In this document: piece by piece, positions 48,418 to 53,746 of the stretch
Numbering within the stretch: the stretch's first letter is position 1
Layout of the letters: each line of letters begins with the position of its first letter
Source: Candidatus Brockarchaeota archaeon
GTDB lineage: Archaea; Thermoproteota; EX4484-205; JAAOZP01
Reading direction: 5' to 3'
DNA length: 53,746 bases
Assembly: GCA_017601245.1 (NCBI GenBank)
Contig: JAFNJB010000014.1
Span: 1-53,746, forward strand
Translations under genes and position numbers: made by a program
Notes under the pieces: generated by a model
Told to the model about the DNA's origin: nothing
The model's database searches: none
Seen by the model: only the letters and a program-made list of their open reading frames with translations

Positions 48418-50190
48418 TTGTCCTCTAGAGATTCGTCTCGTTATGCTAAGTTTCTTTTCTCATTTCCATCCTTACGTGTAATAATATTTATAAATGTCTT
48501 TCTTGAAATACTTATTTCAATATTTTTATCTATTACCTGCCCTATTCTCAGATCGATCCCACAAGCTTTAATCTTAGTTTTTTTACCCATTCCATATTCA
48601 CTAATCATCCACAAGTCCTTTATTCGTAACGACAAAATTTTAACTTTCAGAAGACTCTTAGCACTACAATTAATTCAAGAAGCGATTTATACGATTCTAA
48701 TTTTCATAGGATGTCTAACTAATATTCTTTTTCATAAAGAACCTTGTTTTACAATATTCTTTTCGATCTCATTGGGCACGACACTCTCTTCATTTATCTC
48801 AATACTTGTAATGTTAGGTTTCTTAAGAAAGAATACGGTCAAAGTTTTAGCGATATCCCTTATTTACGTATTCACGCAATCATTCCGCTGGTTAGTATTG
48901 GGTCAAATGATATTTAAAACGTGGATTTTTATGATGTTATCGATTATAATATCCTTCTTTGCAAGCGTATTTTTCTTATTTTTCTTAAACCATAGGCTTA
49001 AAGGGAAAATTCCAATAAAGCCTTTAAGTATATTCCACGCATACCTAGAGTACCATCTTAATAAAAATCCTGAATCTTTCGAAAAAATTCTAGAAGATAT
49101 GAGTGAAAAAAGAGACCTAGAATTGTCCCTCCTACTATTGGATACTGAAAAAGAAGTAGATCTGTCGATATTTGGCCTATCTGTTCACTTTGGACCTTTT
49201 GGTACAGTTGGAAGTAGCCAATTACCCAGTCGTTTAATAAAATTAATTGAAAACCCTAGTCTCAGGGTACTTTTGTTACGTAATCTTTCAAACCATAGTC
49301 TTAATCTTCCCTCCTGGAGGGAGGTTGAAAAGCTCAGATTGAAAATGGTAGAGGCATTAAGTTCTGCAAAGCAATTGGGAGAATGTAATGCAAGCGTAGT
49401 CCAAAAAGAAACCGAAGGATACTCGGTTACTATCATTTCTATATGTTCTTACTGTATTGTTTTACTATCTTGTCCAGGATACTCTGTAGAAGATCTCCCT
49501 CCCGAGTGGGTACCTAATATCTCGAGCTTAATAAGCAAGTATGGCTTTACCCCATTCATAATTACGGATGCTCACAATTCAATAGATTCTTCAAGCTGGA
49601 GAACGTTAGATCCCGACTATGGTAGATTCGTTAATATTTTGGAAGAAGTATTGAAAAGCTTAAGGAAGACATCTGAGAAGAAAGTGATAATTGGATTCGA
49701 CAGAATTCACCCTTCTGTACTACCAAATGATGAAATAGGTCCTGGAGGAATATCGACTATTGTTTTGAACCTTGAAGGAGAGAACCATGCTCTCATAGTT
49801 ATAGATGGAAACAACATGGTGAAAGGTTTACGTAACTATCTTGTTGATCACTTGAAAAAATCGTTGAATTTATCAACGCTTGAAATCGTTACTACAGATA
49901 CTCATCTTCTAACTGGGATTAGAAAAGCAAAAAAAGGGTATTTTCCAATTGGCTTTAAAACAGATAAAGAACTTCTCTTGAAAACATGCATAGAATCTAT
50001 TAAAAATGCTATTAGTAGTTTATCGGCTTGTTCAATTAAAGTTTGGATTGGCAAAGTAGAAGACATTAGGGTTACTGGAGGAGTCTTTAATATTCTAGAA
50101 AGCTTTGTTAAGCAATGTAGTAAAATGATCAATATTTTGATGGTCTTGACAACTCTATTGACTTTCCTACTATCGCTTATTCTCTTTTAG
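48418..50190 (+). CDS. DUF2070 membrane protein
   Basis: 590 residues from TTG 48418. About six membrane spans (residues ~17-200) precede a large soluble domain (about 210-565) and a last span (570-590). The soluble part holds the DUF2070 markers SVHFGPFGTVGSSQLPSRL, TDAHNS and TTDTHLL, histidine/aspartate motifs that suggest a metal-binding hydrolase-like fold. DUF2070 next to Sec61-beta is common in archaea, so a role at the translocon or membrane is possible. Overlaps the convergent albA end by 21 nt. Confidence 0.88.
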   Translation: MSSRDSSRYAKFLFSFPSLRVIIFINVFLEILISIFLSITCPILRSIPQALILVFLPIPYSLIIHKSFIRNDKILTFRRLLALQLIQEAIYTILIFIGCLTNILFHKEPCFTIFFSISLGTTLSSFISILVMLGFLRKNTVKVLAISLIYVFTQSFRWLVLGQMIFKTWIFMMLSIIISFFASVFFLFFLNHRLKGKIPIKPLSIFHAYLEYHLNKNPESFEKILEDMSEKRDLELSLLLLDTEKEVDLSIFGLSVHFGPFGTVGSSQLPSRLIKLIENPSLRVLLLRNLSNHSLNLPSWREVEKLRLKMVEALSSAKQLGECNASVVQKETEGYSVTIISICSYCIVLLSCPGYSVEDLPPEWVPNISSLISKYGFTPFIITDAHNSIDSSSWRTLDPDYGRFVNILEEVLKSLRKTSEKKVIIGFDRIHPSVLPNDEIGPGGISTIVLNLEGENHALIVIDGNNMVKGLRNYLVDHLKKSLNLSTLEIVTTDTHLLTGIRKAKKGYFPIGFKTDKELLLKTCIESIKNAISSLSACSIKVWIGKVEDIRVTGGVFNILESFVKQCSKMINILMVLTTLLTFLLSLILF

Positions 50191-50454
50191 ATGGGGGTTT
50201 TCAACAACTATCTCAATTACTGGAACCATCCTGGAAGAACCACTTATGCTTTCTTCTAAAATCCTGACGTCAATTATCCTAGCACCCGCTATATTTCTCT
50301 GCAAGAGGTTTGCAACGTCAACAGCTCTTGAAATGTTTTCTCCTCTTCCTCTTATGATAAGGGTCTTGCTACCGCTGTTAAACACTGTAATACATGCAGT
50401 AACATAATTCCACGGCTTCTTTCTCCCAACGATAACAACAGCTTCACTACTCAA
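50170..50454 (-). CDS. albA: DNA/RNA-binding protein Alba
   Basis: 94 residues. VVIVGRKKPWNYVTACITVFNSGSKTLIIRGRGENISRAVDVANLL is the Alba fold, with the acetylatable lysine in GRKKPW. It compacts chromatin and binds RNA. Its start lies inside the last codons of the upstream RPA-like gene (8-nt overlap), so it is translationally coupled. Confidence 0.95.
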   Translation of the reverse strand: MSSEAVVIVGRKKPWNYVTACITVFNSGSKTLIIRGRGENISRAVDVANLLQRNIAGARIIDVRILEESISGSSRMVPVIEIVVENPHLKENKR

Positions 50455-51949
50455 TATCTATCATCTCCACCTCACTGTCCCCAGTGACTTCAATGCATAT
50501 TCTTCCTATTCCCCTCTCCCTAACATTACACCATTTAATCCTTACTCCAACCCCGGGTCTTAGTCCCATAATCTTACTAGTATTTTCACGCCACGCAACT
50601 ACTTCAACAATCCCCGTATCATCCATCAAGTTTAAACGGCATAATCTTATTCTTTCGCCAGAAGTTGAAACAACCTCTTGTTCCTCTGGGGTTGTTGAAA
50701 CAACCCCCTCTACATGTATCTTCCTCATACCTGGTTCAAGCTCGTCAATTCTATAAGTTGCTTCTGGAATCTTAAGATTTGAAGGACCTTCTTCAACACC
50801 TATTATCGTCGTGGAGGATGTTGTGCTCAACAGGATTTGTCTCCCCCTGCTTCTCACAATAACGTTTAGAAATGAAATCTTCTTACCCTCAGCATCCATC
50901 TGCCTAAGCCTGTCTATAACGCCATTCCAACAGGTTAATATAGCATATGATTCACCATCTGAGACGATGGTGTCCATTACTCTCCTTATCCTTCCTCCTA
51001 ATGAGACAGTATTTTCCTTGAACATTTTTAGCACGTATAGTCTCAAGTTGACGAGTTTGCCTATGTCCGTCTTGGATAGAGCACTATACTCAACTTTCTC
51101 GGTTTTACTAACTATCTCCAGATACCCCATGGAATCAAGTTCTAACTCGAGGCTCCCGCTTAATCCTCTCCTGACTCTGGCTCCAGCAATTAAGACAGTG
51201 CTGAAAACATCCTTCTCAGTCACTTTGAATGAATGCTCGTGCCAAAGAGTCAAAGGAATTCTTAAATCTCCATCTGCCAGTATTATCCTTCTAAGGGCCC
51301 CTTCCCCCCTTATCGGATCTGAAAATCTTTTCAACTGAGAAACACCCATTACCATCGCCTTGACGTTAACAACATTGTCACTATAGCTTATTTCCCCAAG
51401 CCTTTTAAAGAACGCTTCTCTTGGAGGAATATCTGGACTATCTTCGATCTTCGATATGCTTCCATTATTACCTAGATGTATCTCCACGGTCCCGAGTCGC
51501 CCCTCTTTACTGTATGCCCTGACAATCTTAATCGCATCACCAACATTAACACCTAGTTCCTGGAATAGATTCGCCTTTTCTCTCCATAAGTATATGTAAC
51601 ACCATCCCGAGGAATCTCCTATTATCGCTCTGGATATCATAATTTTTCCATCATTAGACTCTACTTCCCTAGGCTCAAGAACCGCTATAACTCTACCGCG
51701 TGTAGAAATGCTTGTAAGACCGGAGACAATACTGCCAATCTTAATTTCTTTTTCTAGCGAAACCTCTTCGAGCCTTATTCCTAGCTCATTGGCCAAGCTG
51801 AAAACAGCCCAAACCCCCCTGTAAGCTTCGCTAACACGGGCATGTTTCTTCTTCTCCTCTATCCTTCGAATAAGCTCCTCCCTAGATATGTCCTTCCTTT
51901 TCTCTAGAATAGCCTCAATATACCTTTGAATAAGCTCCTCCCTAGACAT
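50447..51949 (-). CDS. rpa: Replication protein A-like single-stranded DNA-binding protein
   Basis: 500 residues: an N-terminal helical part (about 1-65) followed by about four OB folds (near 75-170, 190-290, 300-395 and 405-500; e.g. ISTRGRVIAVLEPREV, RRIILADGDLRIPLTLWHEH, MRKIHVEGVVSTTPEEQ, IRLCRLNLMDDTGIVEVVAWRE). The DDTG/VxxWRE pattern is the RPA OB signature. No C-terminal zinc finger is seen. It binds ssDNA in replication and repair and is coupled with albA. Confidence 0.9.
   Translation of the reverse strand: MSREELIQRYIEAILEKRKDISREELIRRIEEKKKHARVSEAYRGVWAVFSLANELGIRLEEVSLEKEIKIGSIVSGLTSISTRGRVIAVLEPREVESNDGKIMISRAIIGDSSGWCYIYLWREKANLFQELGVNVGDAIKIVRAYSKEGRLGTVEIHLGNNGSISKIEDSPDIPPREAFFKRLGEISYSDNVVNVKAMVMGVSQLKRFSDPIRGEGALRRIILADGDLRIPLTLWHEHSFKVTEKDVFSTVLIAGARVRRGLSGSLELELDSMGYLEIVSKTEKVEYSALSKTDIGKLVNLRLYVLKMFKENTVSLGGRIRRVMDTIVSDGESYAILTCWNGVIDRLRQMDAEGKKISFLNVIVRSRGRQILLSTTSSTTIIGVEEGPSNLKIPEATYRIDELEPGMRKIHVEGVVSTTPEEQEVVSTSGERIRLCRLNLMDDTGIVEVVAWRENTSKIMGLRPGVGVRIKWCNVRERGIGRICIEVTGDSEVEMIDIE
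51868..51946 (-). repeat. 19-bp direct repeat at the 5' end of the RPA-like gene
   Basis: GAATAAGCTCCTCCCTAGA occurs at 51868-51886 and 51928-51946, 60 bp apart and in frame, encoding SREELIQR and SREELIRR in the N-terminal helix. A loop-out would delete 20 residues without changing the frame. Confidence 0.6.
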
Positions 51950-52023
51950 TTACCCCCTCTCCCATTATAGGCCCTAACCTGATATGCGACTTAAGATATT
52001 TACGCATACGCAATGCCCATTGC

Positions 52024-52134
52024 CTAGCGTCTAACAACCCTCCTAGCAATGAAGTAAATGATTACTATCAAAATACCCACTGCTAAAATAAGCGTTATTT
52101 TTTCCAGGTTGGAAATGAACTCATATATACTCAT
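52024..52134 (-). CDS. 36-residue single-span membrane protein
   Basis: ATG 52134 to TAG 52024 gives 36 residues: MSIYEFISNLEKITLILAVG, then a hydrophobic run and the basic tail ARRVVRR. It has the typical form of a small membrane protein, with a positive-inside tail. An AT-rich divergent promoter region (about 52140-52185, TTTAAAGCTTATTAA read on the minus strand) lies upstream. It shares this region with the MacB-like exporter genes. No homologue recognised. Confidence 0.5.
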   Translation of the reverse strand: MSIYEFISNLEKITLILAVGILIVIIYFIARRVVRR

Positions 52135-52207
52135 GTCCTATTCGCTTTGAACAAAGGTTAATAAGCTTTAAATTAATATAATGTAGCCCTATCCTAGGTG
52201 AAGCAGA

Positions 52208-52855
52208 TTGACTAGGGAAGAAGGCGTAAAATTCCCTCTTTCAGAAGCATTCTCATTTAGCCTGGAGAGTATTAAACGTAGGTTAAGCAGGGCTCTAGTA
52301 ACAATGGCCTCGATAATAGTGGGAATATCCTTTCTAACATTTCTTCTAACTACTGGAAGAATAGTATCCAGCCTACAGCAACAATCGGGCACCATAGTAG
52401 AAGCGTATCAAATATGGGTTGCCATAATAGCACTGCTCATATGCGCAGTAGGAATCGTAAACACTATGCTGATAAGCGTTGCAGAAAGGTATAAGGAAAT
52501 AGGTACAATAAAGTGTCTAGGTGCGATGAACAGACATGTGTTAACAATATTTCTGATAGAAGGGTTCCTACTCGGTTTAATGGGGGGTGTAATAGGGTCG
52601 ATAACCGGTTGGGGTGTTGCAGCTATCTGGCAATACTTACTGCCGATTATGAGACAAGAGCCCGCACAGATTCAAGCTCTGATAGTAGCAGCAAAGCTAT
52701 GGCTAGAGTTTGATATCAAAGACCCATTAATTCTATTGTCAAACCCGCTAGTAGACATTGGGTTAAGCGTATTCATAGCATTAATATCATCCATAGTGCC
52801 CGCCTACATTGCGGCTAAGCTTAGCCCAACTGAGGCATTGAGGTATGAAGCGTAA
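52208..52855 (+). CDS. MacB/FtsX-like ABC transporter permease, minimal form
   Basis: 215 residues from TTG 52208, with ribosome site GGTGA (52198-52202) before it. The permease pattern is present: TM1 (about 28-50), then MLISVAERYKEIGTIKCLGAMNRHVLTIFLIEG (the FtsX coupling region) and the end SIVPAYIAAKLSPTEALRYE. Unlike MacB it has only ~20 residues between TM1 and TM2, so the large extracytoplasmic domain is missing. The ATPase follows after 14 nt. Confidence 0.85.
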   Translation: MTREEGVKFPLSEAFSFSLESIKRRLSRALVTMASIIVGISFLTFLLTTGRIVSSLQQQSGTIVEAYQIWVAIIALLICAVGIVNTMLISVAERYKEIGTIKCLGAMNRHVLTIFLIEGFLLGLMGGVIGSITGWGVAAIWQYLLPIMRQEPAQIQALIVAAKLWLEFDIKDPLILLSNPLVDIGLSVFIALISSIVPAYIAAKLSPTEALRYEA

Positions 52856-52869
52856 GAGGTGAATGTAGA

Positions 52870-53595
52870 ATGGCTTTAAGATATGAATATGCTGTTGAAA
52901 CAGAAGATTTAGCGAAATATTACGTAATGGGGCCTGTTACAGTCAAGGCTCTAGACGGGGTCAGTGTTAGAATAAGAAGGTCCGAATACCTCTCGATAAT
53001 GGGACCTTCCGGAAGCGGGAAGACAACCTTCTTCAACATGATCGGAGGGTTAGATAGACCCACTAGAGGCAAGGTTTTCATCGATGAAGTTGATATAGCA
53101 AGTCTCGATGCCTATGAGCTTGCATGGCTTAGGGCTAAGAAAATAGGATACGTTTTCCAGACTTTTAACCTGATACCCGTATTAACAGCAATGGAGAACG
53201 TTATGCTTCCTATGATCTTCACGGGAGTGGACAGGGATGAGAGAATTAAGAAGGCAAGGGAAATGCTTACTAGAGTTGGACTAGGTGAAAGACTACATCA
53301 CAAACCTGGAGAACTCTCTGGGGGACAGCAACAAAGAGTTGCGATAGCAAGAGCATTAGTAAATGATCCAGTTATAGTTCTTGCAGACGAGCCGACTGGA
53401 AACCTTGATCTTCACACCGGATTAGAAATAATCAACCTATTGAAAACACTAAACACTGAAAAGAGAGTCACCATAATAAATGCAACACATGACCTGAAAA
53501 TGATTGATGTTAGCGATAGGATATTCTGGATACGTGACGGTAAGATCGAAAGAATAGAGACTAGAGCAGAGGTAGCAGTAAAGGAAGTAGAGTAA
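52870..53595 (+). CDS. ABC transporter ATP-binding protein (LolD/MacB type)
   Basis: 241 residues. Walker [11 protein letters not shown]-loop [25 protein letters not shown], signature LSGGQQQR, Walker [12 protein letters not shown], switch NATHDLKM. The LolD/MacB ATPase pattern fits its partner, the permease just upstream. Substrate unknown. Confidence 0.95.
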   Translation: MALRYEYAVETEDLAKYYVMGPVTVKALDGVSVRIRRSEYLSIMGPSGSGKTTFFNMIGGLDRPTRGKVFIDEVDIASLDAYELAWLRAKKIGYVFQTFNLIPVLTAMENVMLPMIFTGVDRDERIKKAREMLTRVGLGERLHHKPGELSGGQQQRVAIARALVNDPVIVLADEPTGNLDLHTGLEIINLLKTLNTEKRVTIINATHDLKMIDVSDRIFWIRDGKIERIETRAEVAVKEVE

Positions 53596-53663
53596 AATTT
53601 ACACCTCCTTTATTGTATCAAACGCCTACTTCAAAATTTATTGTAAAACAGATTAGAAATCAT

Positions 53664-53746
53664 TTATCGCAGAGTATTCAACAAGGTTTTGAACGATTTA
53701 AGGAAGTACTCTATTTCTTCCCTTCCCTCATACCCGACGTTTCCTA
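53664..53746 (-). CDS. C-terminal end of a truncated gene, possibly a PLP-dependent aminotransferase
   Basis: An open minus-strand frame enters from the right edge and ends at TAA 53664-53666. The visible 26 residues begin GNVGYEGREEIEYFLKS and end LLNTLR. The GYEGREEIEYFLK pattern resembles the final helix of class V aminotransferases; this is weak. Convergent with the ABC ATPase gene, 68 bp apart. Confidence 0.4.
   Translation of the reverse strand, partial: GNVGYEGREEIEYFLKSFKTLLNTLR

Noticed and set aside
1-53746. CRISPR arrays, insertion sequences, rRNA genes
   Set aside because: No regularly spaced repeats, transposase-like frames, terminal inverted repeats of IS type or rRNA sequence were seen.

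Overview
This is an archaeal window of about 40% GC. Archaeal markers include Rpo1, Rpo2 and Rpo5, an unsplit 1,282-residue largest RNA polymerase subunit, family B DNA polymerase plus the PolD small subunit, FEN1, Alba, an RPA-like protein, the exosome/proteasome superoperon, Sec61-beta, prefoldin, Pop5 and tRNA genes with bulge-helix-bulge introns. An unsplit rpoA together with PolD points away from classical Crenarchaeota and Euryarchaeota. It suggests a deep TACK lineage such as Thaumarchaeota/Aigarchaeota-like archaea, probably thermophilic. That placement is inference from gene content. Many genes look leaderless (TATA box about 25-30 nt before the start codon) and TTG starts are common.

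Layout. 1-1930: a truncated gene and an ATP-dependent DNA ligase. 1933-12115: an accessory envelope block. It holds secreted and membrane proteins, a GNAT fusion, an ABC-2 exporter with a membrane-anchored NEW3-type protein, a BlaI/MecI-type repressor, a membrane metallopeptidase and an HtrA-type protease. 12160-14580: tRNA-Gly, a GDT1 transporter, tRNA-Leu with a 14-nt intron, a probable decayed integrated element ending in a degenerate tRNA-Leu 3' half, and an MscS channel. 14722-25573: guaB, then the rpoH-rpoB-rpoA-rpl30e-nusA-rps12-rps7 operon read on the minus strand. 25979-30119: tRNA-Tyr with two introns, an ArsR regulator, tRNA splicing endonuclease, a DUF47 protein, GlyRS and Pth2. 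30211-36354: a zinc ribbon protein, aEF1B, FEN1, PCM, DUF371, inositol-phosphate synthase and an oxidoreductase. 36374-44192: PolB, then Pop5-psmA-SBDS-Rrp4-Rrp41-Rrp42-L37Ae-Pcc1-prefoldin beta. 44256-53746: an ECF transporter core, the PolD small subunit, Sec61-beta/DUF2070, Alba/RPA, a small membrane protein, a minimal MacB-like exporter and the tail of a truncated gene.

The most notable system is a local regulon. The BlaI-like repressor (9087-9512) is encoded with an integral-membrane HELAH metallopeptidase of BlaR1-like topology. Four promoters in the block carry the same inverted repeat, TACTAC-N5-GTAGTA (one copy with a single mismatch), each placed between the TATA box and the expected transcription start. 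They control the repressor/peptidase pair, the NEW3 protein/ABC exporter operon, the HtrA protease and a small secreted protein. The operator closely resembles the bacterial bla/mec operator, yet archaea have no peptidoglycan target for beta-lactams. I therefore read the block as an archaeal envelope-stress or secretion-quality circuit built from BlaI/BlaR-type parts.

Other points of interest are two intron-containing tRNAs near a splicing endonuclease gene, a 12-bp perfect inverted repeat bracketing the TATA box of the RNA polymerase operon, and several very small genes.
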